A stretch of DNA of 64,000 nucleotides from Mediterraneibacter massiliensis. Lineage in GTDB: Bacteria > Bacillota > Clostridia > Lachnospirales > Lachnospiraceae. Shown piece by piece: positions 11,292 through 19,055 of this stretch. The translations under genes were made by a program, and so were the position numbers. The stretch lies in contig NZ_LN912999.1 in NCBI RefSeq assembly GCF_001487105.1, positions 1-64,000 of the forward strand, written 5' to 3'. Position 1 is the first letter of the stretch, and every line of letters begins with the position of its first letter. Under the pieces are notes generated by a model. The model worked only from the letters and a program-made list of their open reading frames with translations, was not told the DNA's origin and ran no database searches.

Positions 11292-11430
11292 AGGGTTGCG
11301 GCTGCCTGCTATATTAAGATCTGCCATGTGTCTAAGACACAGTCGGTCGTGACCAGCCCTCATATATGTACGCTGCAAGCGTATCAGAAAGAAAGGTGGC
11401 CGCAGCGGATTTTTCACTGTGGCTATTTTT
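11292..11430 (+). ncRNA. Candidate riboswitch-like leader with terminator/antiterminator switch
   Basis: A 9-bp stem at 11397-11405 with 11417-11425 is followed by TTTTT (11426-11430), giving an intrinsic terminator. The 5' half of that stem also fits a 12-bp pairing of 11295-11306 with 11395-11406, which would act as antiterminator. Upstream AGGGTTG (11292-11298) can instead pair with CAGCCCT (11354-11360), freeing the terminator. Two internal hairpins are perfect: TGTGTC-TAA-GACACA (11327-11341) and TACGCT-GCA-AGCGTA (11369-11383). I do not recognise a known riboswitch class. It precedes the flavodoxin-like reductase gene by 33 bases. Confidence 0.6.
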
Positions 11431-11463
11431 CATGTAATAATAGAAGAAAGAAGGAAACAGAGT

Positions 11464-12084
11464 ATGAAAGTATTAATGATCAATGGAAGCCCGAATGAGA
11501 AGGGATGTACATACACGGCTCTGGAGGTGGTAGCAGAGGCGCTTGCCGCAGAGAATGTCAATTCGGAGATCGTTCAGGTGGGAAGAAATTGTGTAAAAGG
11601 CTGCATCGGATGTGGCGCTTGTTCCGAGAGTCACAGATGCGTATTTGACGGTGGTATTGTAAATGAAATCTTAGATAAAATGGAAGATTCAGATGCGCTG
11701 ATCGTGGGGACTCCTGTTTATTTTGCTTCACCGACAGGATCTCTTGTCTCTGTTCTGGATCGAATCTTCATGGCGGGCAATCGGTTTGCTCTGAAGCCGG
11801 CAGCAGCTGTAGCTACCGCAAGAAGAGCGGGTATGACGTCGTCTATTGATGTGATCCATAGATATTTCAATCTTGTGGGTATGCCGGTTGTTTCGTCAAA
11901 TTACTACAATATGATATTTGGACGTACGCCAGAAGAATTGTTAAAAGACGAAGAAGGTGTGCAGACGATGCGTCTTCTCGGAAAGAATATGGCATGGATG
12001 CTGAAATGTATAGAAGCAGGAAAAGCGGCAGGGGTTGCCCAGCCGTTACCGGAGAAAAAAGTCAAGATGACATTTATCAGATAG
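11464..12084 (+). CDS. NADPH-dependent FMN reductase / flavodoxin-like iron-sulfur flavoprotein
   Basis: 206 residues. The start at 11464 follows AAGGAAA; an in-frame ATG at 11419 lies inside the terminator hairpin. The flavodoxin-like fold is shown by MINGSPNEKGCTYTALEV, the FMN phosphate loop, and VGTPVYFASPTGSLVSVLDR. CVKGCIGCGACSESHRC carries closely spaced cysteines that can hold an Fe-S cluster, as in iron-sulfur flavoproteins of anaerobes. It probably moves electrons from NAD(P)H to an acceptor. It is preceded by the candidate switch RNA and followed 9 bases later by the kinase. Confidence 0.87.
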   Translation: MKVLMINGSPNEKGCTYTALEVVAEALAAENVNSEIVQVGRNCVKGCIGCGACSESHRCVFDGGIVNEILDKMEDSDALIVGTPVYFASPTGSLVSVLDRIFMAGNRFALKPAAAVATARRAGMTSSIDVIHRYFNLVGMPVVSSNYYNMIFGRTPEELLKDEEGVQTMRLLGKNMAWMLKCIEAGKAAGVAQPLPEKKVKMTFIR

Positions 12085-12093
12085 GAGGATACT

Positions 12094-13611
12094 ATGCAGT
12101 TATTACTCGGACTGGATGCAGGAACGACTGCATTAAAGGTAGCGCTTTTTGATGCGAAAGGTCAGCTTTTAGGAGTATCAACGCAGGAATACGCATTGGA
12201 AACGCCCCAGATAAATTATGTAGAGGTAGATGCGGAGGTCTACTGGCAGGCGTTTAAGAGTGGTCTGGCGGAGATCAGGCAGAACTACGAGATACGGCCG
12301 GAGGATGAGATAGCGCTTGCAATTTCCGCACAGGGAGAAACACTCATCTGCATTGACAAAACCGGCAGGGCATTACGAAAAGCAATCGTGTGGATGGATA
12401 ATCGCGCAGTGGATGAGGCGAAAGCCATGGAACAACATTTTGGAAATGCAGTATGTTATAAAGTGACTGGTCAGGTAAGCTTTGAGCCTTGTTGGCCGGC
12501 ACCTAAGATTCTGTGGATCAAAAATCATGAGCCGGAAGTATTTGAACATACGGATAGATTCCTGCTCCTGGAAGATTATCTGATCTACCGGATGACTGGA
12601 AGTTTCAATACCGAAGGATCGCTTGTGTGTTCTTCTGTATACTGGGATATTCTGAATAAATGTTACTGGAAAGAAATGCTGGAGTTTATCGGGATCAGTG
12701 AGTATCAGCTTGCGGAGGTTGTGGAATCTGCCACAGTAGTTGATGAGATACTTGATGAAGTGAGAGAAGAATTAGGATTTCCTTGTAAAGTAACGGTTTC
12801 TACCGGAGCTCTGGATCAGGTGGCAGGTGCGATCGGTGCGGGAAATATCCGCGAGGGGATGTTCTCAGAGACGATTGGTGCGGCGCTTGCAATCTGTGCG
12901 CCGGTTTCCAGACCGGTATTTGATCCAAACCAGAAGATGCCGCTTCATTATTTTGCACTGCCGGATACGTATATGATCCATACCTTTACCACAGGCGGAA
13001 TGACGCTGCGCTGGTTCCGTGACAAGTTTTGTGCAGACGAAATGGCTGTGGAGAATAGTGGCGGGGGAGATGCTTACGATCTGATCAGTAAAGAAGTAGA
13101 GAAGATCGCACCGGGATGTGATGGACTTGTGATGCTGCCGCATCTGTCCGGTTCTCTGGCACCGGACGTGAATGCAAAGGCAAAGGGAGTATGGTTTGGC
13201 TTTAGCTTAAATCATACAAAACCACATTTTGCAAGAGCTATTATGGAATCTCTTGCATTTATCCTGAGAAGAAATCTGGAAGCATTAAAAGATATGGGAA
13301 TCAGTGTGAAAGAGGTACGCTCTTTGGGAGGAGGCTCTAAGAGCCGTGTATGGAATCAGATTAAAGCGGATGCAAATGACATCACACTCGTGACTGTGCA
13401 GTCTAAAGAAGCGGCTTGCCTTGGAGCAGCAATATTGGCAGGTACGGCGACAGGTGTGTTTGAGAGTGTAGAAGATGCAGTGGAGAATATGATCAAAGTG
13501 AAAGACCAGTATCAGGCACAGTCCGAACTCAAAGCCATCTATGATAAAAACTATGAGATGTACTGCAAGCTGTTCCAAGATCTGACGGAGTGTTTTGACA
13601 GGACGGTATGA
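12094..13611 (+). CDS. FGGY-family carbohydrate kinase
   Basis: 505 residues, full length for the family of xylulose, fuculose and glycerol kinases. LDAGTTALKVALFD is the N-terminal phosphate-1 motif. VWMDNRAVDEA includes the sugar-contacting region. GALDQVAGAIGAGN and the FGGY signature GGGSKSRVWNQIKAD near residue 410 complete the ATP-binding lobe. It should phosphorylate the ketose made by the FucI-like isomerase. AGGAGG precedes the start. Its stop overlaps the next start by 4 bases. The sugar cannot be named from sequence. Confidence 0.92.
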   Translation: MQLLLGLDAGTTALKVALFDAKGQLLGVSTQEYALETPQINYVEVDAEVYWQAFKSGLAEIRQNYEIRPEDEIALAISAQGETLICIDKTGRALRKAIVWMDNRAVDEAKAMEQHFGNAVCYKVTGQVSFEPCWPAPKILWIKNHEPEVFEHTDRFLLLEDYLIYRMTGSFNTEGSLVCSSVYWDILNKCYWKEMLEFIGISEYQLAEVVESATVVDEILDEVREELGFPCKVTVSTGALDQVAGAIGAGNIREGMFSETIGAALAICAPVSRPVFDPNQKMPLHYFALPDTYMIHTFTTGGMTLRWFRDKFCADEMAVENSGGGDAYDLISKEVEKIAPGCDGLVMLPHLSGSLAPDVNAKAKGVWFGFSLNHTKPHFARAIMESLAFILRRNLEALKDMGISVKEVRSLGGGSKSRVWNQIKADANDITLVTVQSKEAACLGAAILAGTATGVFESVEDAVENMIKVKDQYQAQSELKAIYDKNYEMYCKLFQDLTECFDRTV

Positions 13612-14147
13612 CTTTATATAGACTTTATCGGGCAATCAAGCAGGATACGGAAAGACACATTGAGATCGATTCATTAGATCAAATGAAGAGGATGGTGGAT
13701 GATATGGAAAATTATATGGATGCACTGACTCAAGGAGTATATCTGATCGGTGTAAAAAACGCAGAGAAAGTAAACTTTATGACAGCTGCATGGATTACCC
13801 AGGTATCAGGGAATCCCAAGAAAATCCTACTGGCAGTTGGGAAAAAGCATTATACAGCTGAGATGATACGAAAAGCAGGGAAATTTTCGATTAATGTGTT
13901 GAGAGCAGGACAGGAAGAGTTGGCGAAGAAGTGTGGATATACGTCAGGAAAAAATATGGATAAGTCAAAAGATATGGACTACTGCATAGAGGACGGCGTG
14001 CCTGTAGTAAACGGTACGGCAGGACATCTGTGGTGTACATTGACACGGGAGATTGACGAAGGCGACCATGTATTATTTATAGGTAACGTGAAGAGCGGCG
14101 AGAAAAAAGAAGTAGTTCCATTGATTTACCATGAAAAAGAATATTAA
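13608..14147 (+). CDS. Flavin reductase-family (FMN-binding split-barrel) protein
   Basis: 179 residues if translation starts at the ATG overlapping the kinase stop (ATGA). A second plausible start is the ATG at 13704, 32 residues in, which follows GGTGG and sits where the domain begins. ALTQGVYLIGVKNAEKVNFMTAAWITQVS matches the split-barrel FMN-binding fold, and GKFSINVLRAGQEELAKKCG is typical of its core. Such proteins reduce free flavins or transfer electrons to partner oxidoreductases. Together with the reductase at 11464 it suggests a flavin-dependent step in this operon. Confidence 0.85.
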   Translation: MTLYRLYRAIKQDTERHIEIDSLDQMKRMVDDMENYMDALTQGVYLIGVKNAEKVNFMTAAWITQVSGNPKKILLAVGKKHYTAEMIRKAGKFSINVLRAGQEELAKKCGYTSGKNMDKSKDMDYCIEDGVPVVNGTAGHLWCTLTREIDEGDHVLFIGNVKSGEKKEVVPLIYHEKEY

Positions 14148-14161
14148 AGGAGAATATGTAG

Positions 14162-14491
14162 ATGAAAGTGATCAAAAAAGAAGAAGCAAGAGTATATTTA
14201 GACGGACCAGAAGTATGCAGAGAATATGTCATTACGCCTAAGATCGTGTTTGGTTCCTCTACACTTTACCCAGGACAGACAGGTGGCATTGATCCGGGAC
14301 ATCCGGAAGGACATGAGATTTTTTATGTGAGCCGTGGTGAGGTTTTGATGCATAATACGGACACGGATGAATATTATGAGCTGCATGAAGGAGATACGAT
14401 TCTCGTATATGAAGGCGAGCCTCATGAGCTGACGAACATTGGGACAGATATGGCGGTGATCACATGGAGTTGTGCGCCGAAAATAGATTGA
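14162..14491 (+). CDS. Small cupin-domain protein
   Basis: 109 residues, a single cupin barrel. Motif 1 includes HPEGHEIFYVSRGEV, with the His-His-Glu metal ligands, and motif 2 is HEGDTILVYEGEPHELTNIG, with the C-terminal His. Small cupins of this type act as sugar isomerases, epimerases or ligand sensors. Its position at the end of a sugar operon supports a sugar or keto-acid substrate, but no specific reaction can be claimed. AAGGAG precedes the start. Confidence 0.85.
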   Translation: MKVIKKEEARVYLDGPEVCREYVITPKIVFGSSTLYPGQTGGIDPGHPEGHEIFYVSRGEVLMHNTDTDEYYELHEGDTILVYEGEPHELTNIGTDMAVITWSCAPKID

Positions 14492-14517
14492 CAGATCTTC
14501 TGGAGTTTAATCCGGGT

Positions 14518-15174
14518 ATGAATGATAATAACTCTGCGCAGCCATTGCATCAGATGGTCTATCATATTCTGCGATATGCGATCATAAGCGGCAGGGTACT
14601 TCCAGGAGAGCATTTGACAGAATACATGCTGTCAAAAACACTTAGGGTGAGCAGAACTCCGGTACGTGCAGCGATTATTCGCCTTGAGAACGAAGGATTG
14701 GTCATGAGGCGAAATGGGAGAACAATCGTACAGGATTTTCTGGGGCGGGAGATGGCCGAAATCACCGGAATACGCAAATCATTGGAAAGGCTGGCTGTTG
14801 TCACTGCATGTAGAAGTGTAGAGGAAAGTGATATACTGAGGCTTAAAGAAATCAATGCAGAGTTTGGAAATGCCCTGTGTGTTGGAAATATTTCAAAAGG
14901 TGCGCACGCAGACGAACGGTTCCACGAGGAAATATTTCGCATTGCGGGCAATCCTGTGTTACTGCGGATGCTTTACGGGCTGGAAAAATCTGCGTATGGA
15001 TACAGGACCAGAGCGTGCAGTGCTGGAGCAGACGCAAAGCGTCAGACTATCGAACATGGGAGAATCATAGAAGCCCTGCAAAAAAGAGATTCCCAGCTTG
15101 CAGAGCAGGCAGCTATGCTGCATATCGAAGGGCAGAGATATGCCTTGTTTGATAGAGTACGAAAAGGAGCATAA
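14518..15174 (+). CDS. GntR-family transcriptional regulator, FCD (FadR-like) subfamily
   Basis: 218 residues from the ATG at 14518. An alternative ATG at 14464 would overlap the cupin gene by 28 bases, and neither has a strong ribosome-binding site. Residues about 10-75 form the winged helix (MLSKTLRVSRTPVRAAIIRLENEGLV). The rest is the helical FCD effector domain with HADERFHEEIFRIAGNPVLLRM, whose His residues and acid side chains usually hold a metal near an organic-acid ligand. It is the last gene of the operon and likely controls it, answering to a sugar acid or other carboxylate. Confidence 0.88.
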   Translation: MNDNNSAQPLHQMVYHILRYAIISGRVLPGEHLTEYMLSKTLRVSRTPVRAAIIRLENEGLVMRRNGRTIVQDFLGREMAEITGIRKSLERLAVVTACRSVEESDILRLKEINAEFGNALCVGNISKGAHADERFHEEIFRIAGNPVLLRMLYGLEKSAYGYRTRACSAGADAKRQTIEHGRIIEALQKRDSQLAEQAAMLHIEGQRYALFDRVRKGA

Positions 15175-15190
15175 AAGAAAGAAAAAATTA

Positions 15191-15246
15191 TGCCACCAGA
15201 CGAATGGTACCTTAATGGGGTGCATTCGCCTGGTGGCAGTTTTTGT
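15191..15246 (+). terminator. Rho-independent terminator of the catabolic operon
   Basis: TGCCACCAG (15191-15199) pairs with CTGGTGGCA (15230-15238). An inner CGAATG/CATTCG stem follows after one mismatch, and TTTTTG comes after. It closes the operon that began at 8230. Confidence 0.9.
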
Positions 15247-15330
15247 GTGGTAACATTTTAAATATACTGACAAAAATACCTGGGAGGGGGGTACTAAAAA
15301 CAGATAAAATAGTATATTATATTGAATTGT

Positions 15331-15359
15331 GCAAAAATGTAATGATTAGAGCAATTATG
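15331..15359 (+). promoter_or_regulatory. Candidate AraC-type direct-repeat operator, site 2
   Basis: GCAA at 15331 and 15351, 20 bases apart, with ATGTAATG between (15337-15344), matching the layout of site 1 at 8011. It lies 150-180 bases upstream of the YkvI-family gene. Nothing else is recognisable in the A+T-rich stretch 15247-15510. Confidence 0.4.
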
Positions 15360-15510
15360 TTAATAGGATACATATTTTAATAGTGATAATATATAGAAAA
15401 TAAAGAATCGCGATGAAAAAGATGGATATATCCTACAAATAGTAATGAAAGATTTACTGAAAATATTGAAAGGACAAAGGTAGATTTTCAGAGAAAAGGA
15501 GAGAGTAGGA

Positions 15511-16743
15511 ATGGAGAAAAAGAAGAATGCCGTCAGTTTTATGACGGTTGTAACAATTACCGGTGCGGTAATATCCTACCGTATAGGAGCTGGATTTGCA
15601 TCGGGAAATGAATGTATCCAGATCTTTGGCTCATGGGGAGAAGATGTGGGCTGGGCAGTACTCGGTGCCGTATTAGTACTTCTCTTAGGCGCAGTAGGTG
15701 TGTATCTGTTGAGTTATGAGCTTCAGTTTGACGGAAGTGATGACGGGTACCGCGCGGTAGGCGGAAAAGGTTTTGGAAAGTTTGTCCAGATTTTTACAGG
15801 CATTATGCTGCTGCTTAATTTTCTGACCATGTTTGCAGGAGCTGGTAGTTTGTTAAATCAGCAGTATGGACTGCCGAATTGGGTGGGTTCGACTTTAGCA
15901 GGGGTGGTAACATTTATTTCACTGTTAGGTGGATTAAAATCACTGGAAAAAGTATTGGGTTCCATAGGAATTATTATTTTGGTTTATTTGCTTGTGTTTG
16001 GTGTTGTGACGCTTTTTACAACAGAACCCAATTTTGATAACATTTATGGGGCTAAAGCTGCTGTTGAGGCGGGAGAGATCATGCAGGTAAACCTGTTCTC
16101 ACTGCCGCCGTTTAGTTGGATTCCCGGATTGGCAGAACATAATAACGCATTTATCAATGGCGTGGTTTACGGAGCAGAGGCGAATTTTTGCTCTTTCCCA
16201 TTTTTGATCATGCTTGCGAAGAGATGTAAGAGTAAGAAAGAAGCAGTAGTTTGTGGGCTTGCAGGTGATCTGGGTTATATGTTCTGTGTATGTGTATCTC
16301 TTGTCGTATTGATGTTTAATTTTGATTCTATCATGAATCCTGTTACATATGAAATGAATCCATTCCCTACATTGGCGGCAGTGACAAAACTAATACCTAT
16401 ATTGGCATGGACATATGCAATCTTATGTTTCCTAGGAGTGTTTACTACGATATCAGGCTATTTATTTGCTGTGGATGAGATGGTGTTTAAAGAAAACATT
16501 ACTTCGAGAAACAGTAAGATCTTCCAGATCGGGATGATCGTAATCGGTATTCTGTTGGGAGGCGTACTGCCGTTCTCGAATATGATTAATGTACTTCTTC
16601 CGGTCAGAGGGGTTGTAGGAATCTTACTTATCGTTCTTGTGTTTGCTGCCCTTGCGCGTGTTAAGAAAAAATCTGCGGTGAAGGAAGTAGAGGCTGAAGG
16701 GATAGAATGTGAGAGCACAGAAGATGCCACAGAACATATATAA
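15511..16743 (+). CDS. YkvI-family membrane transporter, copy 1
   Basis: 410 residues with about ten to twelve hydrophobic segments, an integral membrane carrier. The first segment contains RIGAGFASGNECIQIFGSWG, the signature GAGFASGxE of the YkvI family (LeuT-like fold). An interior FAGAGSLLNQQYGLP segment and a C-terminal GGVLPFSNMINVLLPVRG segment are also shared with the second copy at 17786. The tail is short, charged and cytoplasmic. Related carriers are thought to move amino acids or other small charged solutes. AAAGGAGAGAG precedes the start. The racemase-like gene follows directly. Confidence 0.85.
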   Translation: MEKKKNAVSFMTVVTITGAVISYRIGAGFASGNECIQIFGSWGEDVGWAVLGAVLVLLLGAVGVYLLSYELQFDGSDDGYRAVGGKGFGKFVQIFTGIMLLLNFLTMFAGAGSLLNQQYGLPNWVGSTLAGVVTFISLLGGLKSLEKVLGSIGIIILVYLLVFGVVTLFTTEPNFDNIYGAKAAVEAGEIMQVNLFSLPPFSWIPGLAEHNNAFINGVVYGAEANFCSFPFLIMLAKRCKSKKEAVVCGLAGDLGYMFCVCVSLVVLMFNFDSIMNPVTYEMNPFPTLAAVTKLIPILAWTYAILCFLGVFTTISGYLFAVDEMVFKENITSRNSKIFQIGMIVIGILLGGVLPFSNMINVLLPVRGVVGILLIVLVFAALARVKKKSAVKEVEAEGIECESTEDATEHI

Positions 16744-16821
16744 AACGTATTAAAAATGAAGTGTACTGGAATTCGGATGTATCCGTATTTCAGGAAGCAG
16801 AGAGAGAAAGGAGAAAAAATT

Positions 16822-17565
16822 ATGGAATATGTAGGAGGAAGACCGTATTATGGAGATCTTGTAGGGGTATTGATGCTGGATATGGCAGCACCGTTGATCC
16901 CGGGAAATGTAGGGAACGCAATGTCATATAATTTTCCGGTGAGGTATAAGGTGCTTAAGGGGTTGCCGGCTGACTGGTGGCAGGATGAGATCGGACCGGA
17001 TGAGTCCAGATGTCAGGTATTTATAGAAGCGGCGAAAGAACTTGAGGCAGAAGGCTGCAAAGCAATTACATCAGGGTGTGGCTTTTTCGCTATCTACCAG
17101 GAAAGAGTTGCAGCCGTAGTTAATATTCCGGTATTTCTGTCCCCTCTTCTGATGGTACCGATGCTTTCCAGAATGATGGGTGCAGGTAATCGTGTAGGTA
17201 TCCTCACAGCCGGAGGCGATCACTTAAAAGGAGATTTCCTTAAGAAAGTTGGTATTGATGAGACAGTGAATTATGCAGTTGGCGGTCTGCAGAAGACGGA
17301 AGAGTTCTATAATGTACATGTGACATGTAAGAAAAAGACTATTGATCCAGAAAAGATGCAGGCAGAAGTTGTACAGGCAGCTGAAAATCTGATCGCCCAG
17401 TATCCTGATATTGGCTGTTTTGTATTTGAGTGCAGCGACATTCCGCCGTTTGCAAGAGAAGTTGCAAGAAGAACAGGACGCCCTGTATTCGACTTTATCG
17501 GTCTTGCCCATATGGTGGCAAGAGCAATACAACCGGTACAGTATCCGCAGTTTTTTGATAAATAA
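16822..17565 (+). CDS. Aspartate/glutamate racemase-superfamily protein
   Basis: 247 residues. The start at 16822 follows AAAGGAGA; an in-frame ATG at 16756 has no site. Two pseudo-symmetric halves each carry a candidate catalytic cysteine: ITSGCGFFAIYQ in the first half and FECSDIPPFA in the second. This is the two-base arrangement of cofactor-independent racemases, hydantoin racemases and maleate isomerases. GILTAGGDHLK is the typical loop between the halves. Lying between two YkvI carriers, it may act on the solute they import. The substrate is not identifiable. Confidence 0.82.
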   Translation: MEYVGGRPYYGDLVGVLMLDMAAPLIPGNVGNAMSYNFPVRYKVLKGLPADWWQDEIGPDESRCQVFIEAAKELEAEGCKAITSGCGFFAIYQERVAAVVNIPVFLSPLLMVPMLSRMMGAGNRVGILTAGGDHLKGDFLKKVGIDETVNYAVGGLQKTEEFYNVHVTCKKKTIDPEKMQAEVVQAAENLIAQYPDIGCFVFECSDIPPFAREVARRTGRPVFDFIGLAHMVARAIQPVQYPQFFDK

Positions 17566-17578
17566 GTTTAATTTTATT

Positions 17579-17624
17579 ACCGCCGAAGGAACAGAAATAC
17601 TGTGAATTCGGCGGTGATTTTTTT
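17579..17624 (+). terminator. Rho-independent terminator after the racemase-like gene
   Basis: ACCGCCGAA (17579-17587) pairs perfectly with TTCGGCGGT (17607-17615), followed by GATTTTTTT. Confidence 0.9.
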
Positions 17625-17680
17625 GCGATTTAGAAAAATGAACGATAAATATAATATGGACAGTATATGTAAGGTAAAAA

Positions 17681-17710
17681 GCAATAATATGCATTGTTGT
17701 ACGCAAAATA
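17681..17710 (+). promoter_or_regulatory. Candidate AraC-type direct-repeat operator, site 3
   Basis: GCAATAATA at 17681 and GCAAAATA at 17703, 22 bases apart, similar to sites 1, 2 and 4. It lies 76-105 bases before the second YkvI gene, close to where a -35 region is expected. Confidence 0.35.
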
Positions 17711-17785
17711 TATATGTATTATATAGATAACAAAAGGCGCCTATAACTATAAAAATATGTGCAAAATGTAAATGGAGGAATGAGC

Positions 17786-18973
17786 ATGAAAGATAAAATT
17801 AATATCAAAACAATACTCCTTACAGCAGGAGCCTTTGTTTCGTTTAATGTTGGTGCAGGCTTCGCGTCCGGCAACGAACTTCTTCAGTTCTTTGGATCTT
17901 GGGGGGGAGGAACCGTGGCGGCAGTGCTTGCCGGCTTTGTTACAACAGTTATTTATTGTGTCTGCCTTTTCTATGTAGGCCAAAGTGTGAATTTCGGTAG
18001 TTCGATCGAGACGTATAACTTTTTTGGCGGAAAAATTTTAGGACGGTTTTTTCAGATATTTGTTGTGGTTCTTACGGCAGCGACTGCGATGATGTTTTTT
18101 TCAGGCGCAGGCTCCCTTCTTTGGCAGATGTTTGGTCTTCCACAGTGGGTAGGGGCTGTGTTGCTTGGAGCAACCGCTGTGATTGTGGTTCTGGGAGGAC
18201 TGGCAAGAGTGCAGAATGTGCTGGGATATGCGGGAATAGTAATACTCGTGTATGTACTCATTTTCGGGGTGATTTCTATGTTCAATCCTTCATCCAGTAT
18301 GGAGCAGGCAGCAGGAGTTGCAGATATGGTCAAGGCAGGACAGGTTTATCAGGCGAATATGTTCGATCTTTTCCCATTCAGCCTGATTCCACAGCTCTCT
18401 GAATGGAATTCACCGGTTCTGGAAGGTGTATTGTATGGGACACTTTGTATTACGACGGGGTTTCCGTTTTATCTGACATTGGGACAGCGTTCAAAAAAGA
18501 ACGGAGAAGCAGTAGGATCTGCAATATTTAGTTCGATTGTTTTTTTTGCTTGTGTCGTTTTGGTACTTTTGTTGGTAATGATGAATTTTGATTCTGTGAT
18601 TAATCCGGCGACAAATGAAATGAAGCCTTTCCCGGCAGTTGCGGCAGTGGATGCGCTGTGGCCGACAGGAAGTTGGACATATGCATTTATTATTTTCATT
18701 GGAATTTTTACAACATATACAGGATTTTTATGGTCTATCAATCATATTTTCTTTGAAAAGAAAGAAAAATCTACAGGAAGCAAGATATTCATCGTACTGT
18801 TGACTGTGTTTGGTATTTGCTTGGGGAGTGTGCTTCCTTTCTCACAGTTTGTCAATATCCTCCAACCATTGAGCGGTGTCGTTGGAGTAGTTATGTTCAT
18901 TACTATTATTGTAAAAACAGTGCGTATTGTGGTAGAAAGAAGAAAGAAAGCGAATATCGTAGAAGTGGACTAG
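17786..18973 (+). CDS. YkvI-family membrane transporter, copy 2
   Basis: 395 residues. The ATG at 17786 lies 7 bases after GGAGG, better than in-frame starts at 17759 and 17780. The first membrane segment has NVGAGFASGNELLQFFGSWG, the same signature as copy 1. FSGAGSLLWQMFGLPQWVGAVL and GSVLPFSQFVNILQPLSGVVG also line up with copy 1, so the two are paralogues. About ten to twelve membrane segments are visible and the end is a Lys/Arg-rich cytoplasmic tail. It is transcribed alone, between terminators at 17579 and 19011. Substrate unknown; an amino acid or related anion is likely. Confidence 0.85.
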   Translation: MKDKINIKTILLTAGAFVSFNVGAGFASGNELLQFFGSWGGGTVAAVLAGFVTTVIYCVCLFYVGQSVNFGSSIETYNFFGGKILGRFFQIFVVVLTAATAMMFFSGAGSLLWQMFGLPQWVGAVLLGATAVIVVLGGLARVQNVLGYAGIVILVYVLIFGVISMFNPSSSMEQAAGVADMVKAGQVYQANMFDLFPFSLIPQLSEWNSPVLEGVLYGTLCITTGFPFYLTLGQRSKKNGEAVGSAIFSSIVFFACVVLVLLLVMMNFDSVINPATNEMKPFPAVAAVDALWPTGSWTYAFIIFIGIFTTYTGFLWSINHIFFEKKEKSTGSKIFIVLLTVFGICLGSVLPFSQFVNILQPLSGVVGVVMFITIIVKTVRIVVERRKKANIVEVD

Positions 18974-19010
18974 GCTGAAATGAACTAGCATAAGAAAAAA
19001 TGCAGAGTGC

Positions 19011-19055
19011 CCGACAGAAATATCCGAAATAGTAGATATTTCTGTCGGTTTTCTT
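19011..19055 (+). terminator. Rho-independent terminator after YkvI copy 2
   Basis: A perfect 14-bp stem CCGACAGAAATATC / GATATTTCTGTCGG (19011-19024 with 19035-19048) followed by TTTTCTT. It sits at the convergent boundary with the minus-strand eutH. Confidence 0.92.

Noticed and set aside
11341..11360. ZTP (pfl) riboswitch core at TCGTGACCAG
   Set aside because: The 3' conserved block GCC-x-CCTGGGC is not found downstream.
11395..11430. T-box identity for the attenuator before the reductase
   Set aside because: GGTGGCCGCAG resembles the T-box core only loosely; the ACC of TGGNACCGCG is missing and no specifier loop is visible.
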